NCBI RefSeq assembly: GCF_041296385.1
Contig: NC_091013.1
Span: 32,063,001 to 32,127,000 of the forward strand
Direction: 5' to 3'
Source: Aphelocoma coerulescens
Taxonomy: Eukaryota; Chordata; Aves; Passeriformes; Corvidae
DNA length: 64,000 bases
Under the pieces are notes generated by a model. The model saw only the letters and a program-made list of their open reading frames with translations. It did not search any database and had not been told where the DNA came from. Positions 1-13,500 of this stretch are shown here, piece by piece; position 1 is the stretch's first letter; each line of letters starts with the position of its first letter. Both the position numbers and the translations under genes were made by a program.

Positions 1-831
1 AAAGAAGTGCTTAGGATGTGGCATGCTCTATATGAAAAAGCACACACTTAAAAGTAGTCCACAATACTCAAATCCCTTAAAAGAACCAACAAAGCAATAG
101 AAAAATAAATTCTTTCCTAATTTTAGAACTAGTAACCACTATGCTGAGGAAAATAATCCTGTCAGTAAGAGAATGAGTAAATGCAGTCTTCCTCTAACTT
201 CAACAGTTGTATTATGATGTAAGTATATAGAAAAAGTGACACTTCATTAGTCACATTTAAAGAAATTCTTCTTTTCCCAATTTCTTGATATCCAACAGAC
301 ATCCCATTTTCCATACCAATACCTAAACTTGAAGGCATGTATGGCTGAACTATTACTAAAACATGAAAATACCTGAATTTAAAATTACCAAGAATGTACT
401 GAAATACTTACACAATTTCTGAAGACCTGGAACTCTAGAGTCCTCTGATTGAAATTAGTTGGTCTACTCAAATTAAACCTGAAATGAAATTGCAACTTTT
501 TCTTTCTCACAGGTCAGAGAGGGTAATGACATACTTGTATTTATGGATTTGAGCACAAATCAAGTATCTATGGTAGCCCAACACACAGCTGGAAAGCATA
601 ACTTGATTTCTTCTTATTTCCCCCCCCTCTTACATTAAGTTAAGGAAGTAATGTAAACACATTTTAGCTCAATAAAAAATACAGATGTGTGTTCAATGGC
701 AATAGAATTCAAATTCTAGAGGTGACTAACACTAACCACCAACACAACTGCCATATCACGCACTCATTCCATGTAAAATGCATTTCTTCTGCTGAGTGAG
801 AGCACCCCAAGGATTCCACAACAACACTTAC
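1..831 (-). other. TMEM131 intron, 5' part, cut by window edge
   Basis: AT-rich intronic sequence. The only irregularity is an 8-base C run near 621. I looked on the minus strand for the next TMEM131 exon and saw none, so it lies beyond the left edge. Confidence 0.7.
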
Positions 832-941
832 CGTTCTAACAGCTTGTCAACGAAAGTGGATGGGTTAGAATACAGAGCTACTGGAAGAAACTGAATATAC
901 ACAGGAACATCAGCTGGATTTTCTAGAAAAATTTCTTCTTC
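832..941 (-). CDS. TMEM131: TMEM131 exon, last one in window (residues 786-822)
   Basis: The 110-bp exon begins [20 protein letters not shown] and ends STFVDKLLE plus two bases of an Arg codon. [17 protein letters not shown] is again a beta-sandwich strand pair. The acceptor is GAATAG, the donor GTAAGT. The next exon (expected to begin by completing Arg, then FNLSK-like residues) is not seen in 1-831. Confidence 0.95.
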
Positions 942-3900
942 CTATTCAGAAAGAAAATTTTTTAGAAGTTTACATTACCATTAATGCAATCAGAAACACC
1001 TCTTAAAATGGTATTATCACAAAAAACTTACTGATGAGCTGTTTGTGTTGGTAAGAGGGAAGTTTAGATGGCGTGGTGAACTAAGGATGGAAGGCCAGGA
1101 CATTTCTGCTGTAATTTTCAACTGGACATCCTTCTGAAGATCTGTGTCTACTTCAAATACAGCATTCAGTCTGGAGAAACAGTTATAAAACTTACTTTTA
1201 CATTTTGCAGGAACAAATTTTGAGAATGTAACTGAGATTCAGGTCACTAAGAAAAACAACCCAAAATATATTTGATGATTTGAAAAGGTACAAATAGTAG
1301 AAAGGGAAAAACTCCAATACAGCATCCACAATCCAGAAAATGGATTTTGCCTGCACATGTACAGTAAATCAGTACATCTACTCTAACTGCACTGGATACC
1401 CAGACTGTGTGCCTGCACACCTATCTAATAAACCTAAAGCAAATCTGAACAAGTCCCACTTGGTGCTAGCCACTATTTCCATCAGTGAATGAAGTTCTTT
1501 GCTATTAACCAACCTCCACACCAGATTTGGGTCCCATTTTCCTACAAGCTCTCCAGCATGCACTGAAACAACACTAACAGTATTGAGTTCTCCAGTCAGC
1601 AAAATAGACAAAATACTAGACTTCAAACGCAGAGAAGTATTTTGGAGAGACTCCAAATGTGCAGTCACAACCCCCTCTGTTTTCAGAAGTTGTCTGTCCT
1701 TTCCCTGAATGATCCCTTGGACAGCTGGGTAATTTTAACTCTCTTTAAAAGTATTAAATACTCTAGAATATATAATAATAAATAATATTAAAGCATTGTA
1801 TATTCAAGCTAGAACTATTACTTATTCAGAACTAATCTTTAGTAGCATTCTCCTTTACTGTTCTCTTACTGTAGGGGATAGGACATTCTTGAAAGTTACT
1901 GGTGTGGCTAAATAGAGGATTCTGTTTAGATCAAATTTTCTCAGGAGTTATTAATATATCACCATTATAACACAGAAGTGATAAAGGGGGAATGCTTTTG
2001 TTATTCTATTTGGTTGCATACAGACATTTTGTTTCTTCATATACCTGTTTTGAAAGGGTAACCTGGATGCTATCAACACAAAAGACACACACTTGCTGTT
2101 AATGTTAACTCGTGTCTCCTGGAGATTAAACCAACTTTATGTATGAGAAGGCAGACGTAAAAGGTATGTAGCGTCTACAGAGTTTGACTTTTTCTAAATA
2201 TTAAGTAGCAACCATTGATCATCTCAAGGTAAAATATAAGAAAATTTTTGTAATTCACTGAAATGCAATAATCCTGGTATGGTAACAACAGAAAACCTTA
2301 TGAAATGTTAAAAGCAATATTGAGGATACTATTTTAAAACAGCTTAAGCAGGGATACTGAACAAACACTATAATCTGTTTTCAGAGATTTTTGGAGAGTA
2401 GAGACTGCCTTGCTGTTACAATCCTTTCAAGAACTCCAGCAACTCAGTGAATAGTAACTTTAAGTGTTTTCTTTAACTTGAGGAAATTATTACTGTTTTT
2501 AACTTTTAGAATGCTCTCTTTAAAGGTTTTGCAGAGTAGGCCAAGCAATTCCTTCTCGGCCCCCTCTCAAAAAGCACAGCAATATTAAGAAGCTTTGTAT
2601 TCAATAAGAGCACACATATCACAGAATTATTACTGATTTAAGGCCTGAGCAAACAACAGGAATAAAATACTTACCTATGGCTTGCATTCTCTTTTATTTC
2701 TGTCCATTCTCTGAATAAATTCTCATGCAAATCCCAGTCAGAATCCCATGAATCTTCTTGCATTGCTATGCTGTGCTGAACTTTAGATTCCGCTGTAACA
2801 AATACCGTGTTTTTAAAAATCTCCACGTAAAATCATTACTTAAGGAGAAAACTTATTTTAAATGATTTTCATTAAAAAGTTGAACATTACTTACATTTAG
2901 ATAGAAAGGGCAATCCTACATAACAATGATCTCCACATTGTAAACCAGGATCAAAATAAATATTTGCAATCTGCAAAACATGTAAGAGCTGATCAGTTAA
3001 ACAGCACAGTAAATCTGATGACCAAAGAAAAAAGAAAGAAGCTTTCTCTTGAACACAGAAACTTAACATATGCTATAAAGAAAAGATAACTTACAAAGAT
3101 TTAGAAATAAGGCATAAACAAACCTTTGATTTTTTTCCTGGCTCTAAATCTTCTTTATTACTTCTTAGCCTCTTATAATAAAACCTTACATCTTCTGACA
3201 GGGACCGTATGTGTTGTATTTTCACCTTCTGAGAAAAGGAGTTCATAATGTTCAGGCTCTGGTGAACTACTTTCCCCTAAAAAAATAAAAGGAAATAAGT
3301 CTGCAGGATATGCATTTTTTCCTAGCATATGTATCTATTTATGCAGGCTGGCAAAGACCACAGCACTGCTGAAATGCTAAACTGAGATTTTTAATTACAC
3401 TATCTTAAAGAAATGCCATTTGCAACACTTCAAGATAGTAAGTTTCTGTGAAGTTGTATTCTTTCCTTCATCTGCTTCCAAACACAGTTCATCCTTCTTT
3501 GAAAATTAAGAACATGTGAAGTATCTTGGAAGAGCTAGGATAACAGCTCTCCTTAATCAAATCATGATAAAAGAAGTATCAGAAGAGGAAAGGCAAGAGA
3601 AAAGTTCAGTTTTCTGAGCCTCCTATTACTAAAGGGAAACAATCTTTTCGTAAGAGATCACTGCTAGCAATTAGAAATAGTAATTAGTTGCTATTAATTA
3701 GAAATAATCTAAAAGGAAGAGTAAAGGGAAGCTAAGATTACAAACACTACAGGTGACGGAGGCCATTTAAAAACCTCCTTCCTGCTCCCAAATGCATTTA
3801 AGACACCAAAACTACATTTAAGAAGAAAACAGGAAGTTTTTTCCCCACATCCTGAAACCCTGCCTCCTTTTCTGAGTCAAACATTATTTTATCTTTTAAG

Positions 3901-6900
3901 CATAGAAAATGCATTTTAATTGTCATGATCAAAATCCTTACAATGCTCAAGCTTTACCCCTGCCCTCAGTTGTAAATCAATGACTCTGTGCTCATGTTTC
4001 ACACCTTACCTCAACACCCAACTCTGACATGTATAGAGGAAACAATTAATAGAAACAAAAGCAGAAGAAAAGTGCAACTCAGGACTGGTGGTGAGACTTC
4101 AGTATGAGCAAAAAAATCAGTATGAGCAAATATAAATACCCAAGATTATCTTTTAATGAACACGTTTTTCTTGTTCCCCTTAAATCAATACTTTAGACTT
4201 CAAAAAAAAATTCCCTAAGTTTAAGTGGAGACATGGGCGAGGACTTTTGCAGGTTCAAAATTTGACTGTGGCCTCAGGAAACAGTCAAATATTGCAACAG
4301 TCTCAATAGTAGTAATTGCAGAGGGAAAGAAACTACAAGAATAAATCCTTAATGATACAGTCCTGTTAAACTGAATAGAAGGTATGTCAGAGCTTCATTT
4401 GTGGATTCCTATGAGTAACAAACAGTCATCAACTGGACAAGACACAGGTTTGTTAAAGTGTCTACAACAAATAAATGGTATTTTACTAAGACCTTCACAG
4501 CATTTAGACATGAAACAACAGACAATGGGAAAAAAAATTGTTCATCAGTAATAAGAAAAACAGAACAATGCCATTTAGCATAGAAGTCCTCAAAGATGAG
4601 CTTTGATCAAGGAAGAATTGAGAGGTGGCACTGTGAGGTAAAGATGACACTATGAAGCAGAAGTCAACACAGCTAAGATTTGTTTAAATCAAGACACTGA
4701 CCTTTACAAGGCTTGTATACACTGTCAGTGTATTGCCAACAACCTTCAACAGAATACCAGAAATCACACTTAGGTACAAATACGCTAAAATTATAAACAG
4801 ACAGACAGCTCTTGCAACCAGGCAGCTGCAGGAGAATTACATCCTAAGTATGAACTGAAAAGCATGTGTTACTAAAATAGTAGCACCTAGTTATTCCTGG
4901 ATGGTGTAACTGTCAAGTTTCTCTACCAAACACTGAAACAAAAAGAACTGATGCTATTTTAGACTTATTTTCATAAGTAATAGAGGCATTACAGAAGAAC
5001 TAAATGCAAGAGTAGCATGAATTCAGTGAGCATGAGTTTAGTTTGAAATGAATCCAAGAAGAAGTAAAAGTAAGTCTGCTGTTAATATTCTCAAATACAA
5101 AAAGAGCTAAGTGAAGCTGACTGCTCTGAAAAGCTTGGGGCTTGAACACAGTAAATAGCCTATAATCTTGTCCAAGGTGATAATTGTATCTTAATCTATA
5201 TTCCCAAACAAAATTCAGGAGGCCAAAGGTCCCCTGAATGAAAAATTGTCTGAAAACATTACTAGAAAAAGCATGAAGACAATAAAAATCACAACAATCT
5301 GGGGAAGAGAAAGAATAATGACATCAAGGAAGCTATGCCTGAGAAACACAGATGCTACAAGAAGTAGTATCTGCCTAAACAAAATAAAGCAAAAGCAAAC
5401 AAACCAACCAAACAAAACTCCCCAAATCCAAACAAACAAAAACCCCCCACCAAAACTGCAAAGCCAAAACAAAAAGCCACAAACAACAAACAAACAAGAC
5501 AGAGCCCCCTCAAAAATCAAGCTGACCAAGACTGTGAGCTTATTACTATGAAGTACTGAGAAGTTCTTTAGCCATTTCAGCTAAAACTAACTCAAAGGAG
5601 ATTAAAAAAATATTACTACTTTAAGGTCCAACATGGAACAAAATATTTTAACGTGGCACTCAAAAGGGACATTCTTCACAGGAATTCTTCTTCTTCATAA
5701 TAGTAATAATAATAATTTCTAATAGATTCAGATACAGAATATAGAAACTGCTTTATCTCCAGTGAAAGCAAGGGAAGTGGATCTTTAAGCTATTTTAGCT
5801 TATCAAAAGCTTATGAAGCAGTTCATAAGGAAGTTATAGGTGTGGCACTCAGTGTAGTAAGTATCCATATAATGGTGAGGCTATATAGTAAAAAAAAAAA
5901 ACAACAAAAAAACCCCAGATCTTGAAGATTTTAAAAAACAACTAGTGATCTTTGCAACTGTAGCCATGACAGTTTGACCTCAAGAGTAGCAAAAGACTTC
6001 AGAAGAATTTGTGACACAGGAGATCAGAAGGAAGATGGAATTTGTGGCAATTGCAGCAAACACTCAATGAAGTCCTGCTCACTAACCTTTCTCTGATGAG
6101 ATCTATTCCATTACATGAGTATGCCAAGATCCCATTGAAGTGGGCTATTGAGGAGATGTAGGGACAACTCATGCTTGGAACACGTGGCAGAAAAACTCCA
6201 AACATCCCCCAAAATAATGACAAACTGATCATAACAATTCAGTAGCACAACCTCTCCAGCAATTTGACACAGAACTCAGGACAGTGGTCTCCCTTGAAAA
6301 GGGCATATGAAGGAAAAACACAGCAAGTAAACAATTCATCCTCCCCAACTCTCTTACCGGAAAAGAGGGTGGAAGAAAAACATGTTTTGGGGAGCAGGTC
6401 AATGAGCCTACAGCAATCACGGCCTTCACTGGTATAGTTAAAATCTGGACAAAAAAAAAACCCCAAGAAAAATTTAGGAAAAAACCTCTTACATTTCCAG
6501 CCTTTAAATGTCTCTTCCACTTTTAAATTGCATCGAATAAAAAAACCCTGAAATTCTACAATTAATGTCCTCTAGGATTATACAGACATTTAAAACACAG
6601 AGACATGAATTAAGATTTCAACCCATCATCATATTCTGAACAGTCACTCCATACTGTCAGGAAGCTCTCCTTTACTCAGCCATCCTCAGTTCTATTCTAC
6701 AAGGAGCAGAAAAGCATACTGAAAACATAAGCTCCCCAATGGGGTATTATATAGGTCTCATTTGAATGGGGCTTACTTTGTTGGAAAACAGGAGGGTAAC
6801 ATCTTTAAAGTAAAGGAGGGAAAAAGATACACCCAACTTCTCAAAACATCATAAGGTGTCATTGTAATACCTCAAGACACACATCCAAAAAGTAGTGTGG

Positions 6901-9900
6901 AAGGGATGTCAATGAGATTCAAGTACCAATATGAGTAGAATAACTTGTAGCAGGCAAGAAAATTAAATGCTTCATAATCTATAACTGAAGAGTCACATAT
7001 ATGTGTGGCTATATTACAAAAAAGCTTAAAATCTCTGACAACTGGCAGAAATGGCAATTTCCCATTTTCTGTAGCACCCTGAGAACCATGCAATCAGTGA
7101 CATGATTTCCTGACTTCATAAGCACAGAGTGCCATTTGAGGTTTTTTTCCATATATCACACAAAGATATTAAATACAGATTGCATTATTCATTAGACTGT
7201 CTCCTGCAAAAATAAGGCATATGAAGTTAAGGCAACTGGCTGTTCCCTCCTATAATAATCAGTGTAAGGATTCTGTTTCATCAACTGCCAGCAAATTGTG
7301 GCAAACTGCAGTATGGTTTAGAGGGCATGGGGGTATCTTGTCTCTTCAAACCTTAATGATTTTATGACTCTCCAAAACAGCTTTCACATTGTGTTTTGAC
7401 AAAAAAGTCCGATATTATAGCTCAATTTCAGTAACTGATAACGTATGGAAAAGAACGTTGTCAGCACATGATACGCCCCAACATCCATGCATTGATGCTT
7501 TCAGGATGTGCCATGTCACTGAAGAGCCCAAACTGCAAAGCATTAGGTCAGATTTAAATGGATATTTCTGAAAGGCGGATGAAAATCATAACAGAAGCTT
7601 AAGTAGCACTACTGTTGTACGATGAAGGGTTAACTTGCAAAGATAACCTGACCTCCAGAGTTCCCTTCCAACCTCAACTTCTCCCTCATGCTACAGTCTG
7701 TCCACTAATACAACACTTAAAGACTGAACCTATCTTTTGGGCAACACTCATTTATTATACGATAAATATACCTCATAATCTGTTGTGATTTGTACAGCTC
7801 CATCATGAATTCCTTCAAGTTCCTTCGCTATTAGACTTACTCTGAACACTGCATAATAACCTGATGCTAGGATCACCTGTAAATGGTAGAAAAAGTCACC
7901 AATGTATTCCATTAAACAAAACGAAACCTCACTAAGAACAGACTCAAAACCATTTAAAACCTCTGTCAATGATAAACAAAAAATTCTCATACATAAGCGA
8001 TTAACACAAAAATTATCTATTCCTTGTGGTGATTGAATTCCCACTCATCCCAGATTTATGATGAGCATCATCTGAGGGTATGGAGATTGGTTAGATTTTG
8101 AAAGGGTAAACGTCAGAAACAGCAATTTGAATACAATGCTGCTCCTTAGAATAAATTTATGAAGTCTACATGCTTTATCATATTCAACTTCAGACAAAAA
8201 TTCAGAATTCTTATCTCTCCTCTGCCAAAATGAAACTGAAAGAAGTTGCAGAGGTTTGTCTCTTTTCTCCCCTCCTAAATCTAGCTTCGAGCAATGGATT
8301 CAAAGGATTACTTACTGAAGACTGATCAGAAGCAGTAGCATTTTGTAGTTCATGGTGGTTTGCAATTATTGTTGTTCTGTTTCCCTTTTCAGTTGTTAGA
8401 AGTTCTACAGCCAAGCCATCCCCTATAATATGCCAACTTTTTATAGCCAGCTTAAAAAGAACAAAAGGTACTGTTTTCAGCAACAACACTGATGTAATTT
8501 TTTTAAAAGATAAACTAAAAATAATGCATCCTTACCTCTATTGGATTGCTGTTGATGACTGCAAATAAAATGCTGGTAGCTTCTGTTGCACTCAATATGC
8601 CAAAATCTATAAATCGCTCCTCAGTTTTTGGAGACAGTACAAAGTACTGGAAAGATTGATAAAAGTATTTTAGCATAAGTGAAATATAAAGTGTGCTCAA
8701 ACTCTAAGCTCATTAAAAAATGCATTAGTAACTTTAACACAACTAAATTTCCTATGTAAAACTAAAGCTTTTAAAGGGAACAAAAAAATTTTTCAACAGA
8801 CACCAAAGTAGAATAAAGAATTAAAGAGTCCTATGAAGTCTGCCTCTAATTAGACAGAAGTTAAAAAAAAAAAAAAAAAGGAAAAAAAAATACTTACATC
8901 TAGAAATCCTGTGTATGCTCGGACAGGTAGGTGAAATTTAGAAGCATTGGTGATAAGTAGAATATTGTTATCTATGTGAACAGATGATGTGGAAGGCATA
9001 AAATTAAGTGTAAAAATGTATCTGGATTCATTAGGTGGAATTAAGACTGGTTTACTGAAGTTCTGGACCTAGATCAGTGAACAATGAAGACCAAGGTTAC
9101 AACTGAACAAAGTGCATCACATTTAAGCATTTACTATTAGGTAAAAGCATTCACTGAAATGGGACTTACTTTAAACATTGGTTTTGCTTCTTCTGGTAAC
9201 ACAACATCATGTATAAGGACTGAGAAACTGAACGTGTTTGTTAGATAGATCAGTCTTTCCACAGAATCAGCAGCACTGTCACGGATGTGAAAGAGTGTGG
9301 CAGCATGATCAAATCCTAAATATCTATTAAAAGAAAACAGTGTAAAGAAAATAAAGATTGTCCTCAAAGTATTTTCCTTACACATAGACTAGAATTCACC
9401 AAACAGCAGAAAAGGTACATACCCCACTGCATGCTGCAACTATATTATTAGCACTACAGTGACATTAATAACTAAGTAAATCAAGTAAGATAAGAAAACA
9501 TGCAAATCAGAATAATAGGAGGACTAAAAGGAAGTGTTGAAGCATTGAGACAATTTGCAAATCATGCATATTTCTTATTAACCAAATCATGCATCTGCAG
9601 CACAAAAATTCTGATAGGTAAGGTTTAGTTTGTTTGCCTTTAAAATACTCTGCCAGTTCTGTTGATAAAGCAGCACCTCATTCAAAATGTTTTTAAAGTC
9701 AACTTAGCCAAACTTTGTAAATAAGTAACAAAACCCAAGGAACACAGAGTTCTTCCAAAATTTTGCTTAAAACTAAAAGTATTTTCTCTACCTGTACTTC
9801 ATATAGAAGTAGAACAGCAAATGCAAAACCAGAAATATTTCCAATGTCTCATCTGCAGTCTTCAGCTGCTCCGAAAAACAACTCACTAAGGACAATTTTA

Positions 9901-10528
9901 ACTCAAGCCTTGAAACCAACTTATGAATGGCTAAGACTACCTGCCTCCTCCATTTGTTTAAAAACAGGAATATTCCCTTCTAATTTAGAGCATTTAGTTT
10001 TTGAGCTATGTTCAGTTACTGGAAGCTTACCCATCCAACACTTCTGCTTGATATGGTATTTCAAGTTTGGAATAGCTCTTCTCTTTTGCTTTAACAGTTA
10101 TTTTCCCAGAAGACTGTGATGCTTTTTTAGCTTTTGATGCTGTACACACAAGAATATAGGAAGTTTGTTAAAGCTGACAAAAATTGATCCATTAAGCTAG
10201 ACTAGAATGAATGGAAGAATAAAACCACAGAGCTAGCCCAGAAATTAATTACCATGGAAGGAAAAAAGTGGAGTTTAAGGAAATTAATTTCAATAAGCAA
10301 ACTGACATGGTGTAAAGTCTATGAAACAAGAGATCCCAATTCTGAACTCTTCCCATTTAACAACAGTTAGATGACTGCCTGATTTAGCAAGCTTATCTAC
10401 AATGGGGAAGCCTGATTGTTCCTGTCATATAAATAACTTGAACATATCCAGAAGATAATTTGGATCCCAGATGAACTGAACTGCCCACTAAGAGTACGGA
10501 GTATACAGATATATATATACCTCCCCTA

Positions 10529-10573
<45 letters not shown>

Positions 10574-13500
10574 CCCCTAACAGAATAGAAGCCTGAGATT
10601 GCTGGGCCCCCTCACTAAGAGCTACCAGTTGAAAGGAACTTTGGGCCAGAAACATAACAACTTCTTAATAATGAAGAAATGAAAGACAAGCTAAACTTTA
10701 CAAAAATAGAAGTAGAATCCATGTAAGAACCCAAACTACACAAGCACCAAGAGTGATGCTCACAGGTCTGCTCCAAAATCACAGAACAAGCAACATTAGC
10801 CTGGTAGCAGTAGTGCCAAAAAAATCAAGGGGATTCAAATACTAATTAAGAGAAACCACCAAGCCCCCAAAGCCCCTGCATGTAATTAGGACAGCTGACA
10901 TTGCAAATATTTAGGGCTGGCTGCTTCACTGATAAGAATTTGTCAAGTCAATTCCTTAAACACATTAAGCAGCTTAACTGGGTATTTTTCCCAGGAACCA
11001 CCATTCCTTCTAAGATGCACCATACATTAGCCAGTAGGTCCTCATATAACAATTCCCACCAGCTTGAAAATCTGAATGTATTATCACCTCAAGTTGACAG
11101 AATTTATCTATTTCAGAATTTATAAACTAAAACATACTTTGCTTGTCTTAGAAACCATGAGCTAATAAATTTCTAAAGTGCTAATCCATAAATGATAATA
11201 AAAAATCAATCCTCTCCTCTTTATCCATGCTACTTCTAAAATTATGTCTACTACAAGCATTGCATTTGTAAGATTCCATTTTTAAGCAATCCAGGCAGAA
11301 AGAGTTACAGCACCAACTACCATCTTAAAGCAGTAACATCTGAGTAGTCACCACCATTCTAACAGTTGATTAAAATCTCTATAAAAACAGAGGTGCCTTT
11401 CTGCAAAGTGTCAGCATAGTATTTAAAGTCACACTATATAGGAGAAAAATCATAGAATACCAGGTTGGAAGCAGACCTCAAGGGATCACTCAGTCCAACC
11501 TTTCCTGGCAGAACTACAGTTTAAACAAGATGTCTCAGCACCCTATTTAAAATGTCTGTTTAAAATAAAAATACATTTAAATAATCAGTGCCTTAACATA
11601 ACAATACTGCTATGTTTATTAGAAAAATTAAGAATACCTTCTCTTCTCATCTGTATTTACCAGTCTAAGATACTTGCTGATCATGAACAAAGACAATCCT
11701 TTCAGAAATAACTAAAGTTCAGAAGAACTATAAGCCTTTTCCAGGTAGGAAAATTCCATTTCCTTCTCAAAATTATAAATAGCATTTTGTTAAGAGAGTG
11801 AAAATAATCAAAGAAACTTCAGTAAGTTTTCAGAAGCACTTGACAAGTTATAAGAAGAGAGGAGTGGTACTTACCATCAAAGCTAATACTTGCAACTTTG
11901 GTATATTTACTTTCAGAGGCTTTTAACGTAACGGGCTTGAAATGTACTGTTATAGCTTCATTCTGTGGTGTAGGTCTAACACTCTGCAAACAATCAAAAT
12001 AAGAAGCACCTGTAAATTTATCATTGCTAACATGCTGTGAAGCCTTCATGTGTCTTTCACAGTGATACAACTGCAACTAGTTTTGGCCAAGCTCTTACAG
12101 GTCTGTCTTTCCCATGACAAAGCAGCATTACAAGTGGTTTTAGAATTTGTTTCAGGTCCTACTAATTACTCAGTCAATATACAAGAAAGTGGGGTAACAG
12201 TGAGTTCTCCCTGGGGATGTTGAATTAAGTGACAGTATGGCCAGAGAAAACAAACCTTATTTAAATTAAGATTTAATTTTTATTCTTAATGCTGCAGGGT
12301 TACAATAGCTAGGCTATTTGTTCCTGGTGCACTCATTAACAAAGCTGTTGACTGAGTTGTGAAACTACCAGAGAGGATGCAGATATCTCCCTTGTCTCCA
12401 ATCCCATGCTAAGTCTGCAGAGAAAAAAACAACTAACTGTATAGACAAACATTTTGTAGATCTGCAATGACACTTGTTCTACACTAACACTTTACAAGGT
12501 CACTTTTTTCATCTGAGGATTACTGTTTTAAACTAAATGGAAAAGGTAAATTAGCTATTGTGGCAGTTGTTAGCCAGAGCTGATTTGTAGAGGTACTCAT
12601 AGTACTATGCAGCAGGATAAGGGATTCCATGTCATCTGAAGACTATAAAGATTGCTAGCGAGCTCTCTATCTAGATTCCACAGAGAAACTGGGCATGAAG
12701 CATTCAAAAGCTCTTATTCTTGTTTTGCTTAAAATTAGGATGGCTGCCATGATTCTTCCTCCCCAGCTGTCTTCTCTTGCTTTAAGAACAGCTCAGCTGC
12801 TCACGTAGCAGCTGTTAAGCCACAGCAAATTACAGGATGCTGTATCACAGAAACTGAAATGAGTGCTGCCTTACCTTCTGCGGGGCTGCAGAGGTTTAGC
12901 ACCTGCTTGATAAGCAGCTGAGCCTTTCTTGGTCAGGGAGGAGCAAGGCAGACAGCTAGCGGTACAAACCAATTACAGTCCTCCCAAGCCAAGCTGTCCT
13001 TGATTGTAAATTAAAGCCATAAAAGTGTGCATAAATAACTAAGTTCCGCAGACCACATGATCCTTAGCAGGAACAAGCAGCACTAGTCCTGCAGCTAATG
13101 AATAAGTGCAGTTAACTCAACCAGAAGTTTTGGATCTTGGATTTATAGCATTGACCTTTGTCCACCACCATGTCTGCAAACACGGGGGGCAGATACTTGG
13201 TATTTATCTTCATAAGTCAATTAATAACTATCTCAATTTTCTTCTGATGAAATCCACACTACAAAACTGAAATCTTGACATATCCTTAAAAAAAAACCCT
13301 CTTAAAGCAGATGAAACCAAAGCTGTGATAAAGTTCACAACTTTTTCGTAACAGAGAGGACAACCATTTTTAGAAGCTCTTTTCATGAAAAATGCTTTCT
13401 TTAATTACTGGTCTGAAATAATGCTGATTTCATTTAGTAAATCAAACTGGAAATATTAAGAAGGACAGCCTGTTGCCAGAAAAATGGCAGTTTACAGAGA

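Larger units (their letters stand above)
6445..7771 (-). other. TMEM131 intron (1.3 kb)
   Basis: Contains two small CR1-like 3' remnants (7308-7368 and about 7622-7682) and otherwise plain AT-rich sequence. Confidence 0.65.
10140..11874 (-). other. TMEM131 intron (1.7 kb)
   Basis: Holds a TA microsatellite (10533-10569) and a minus-strand CR1 fragment (11447-11560). Nothing else recognised. Confidence 0.7.
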
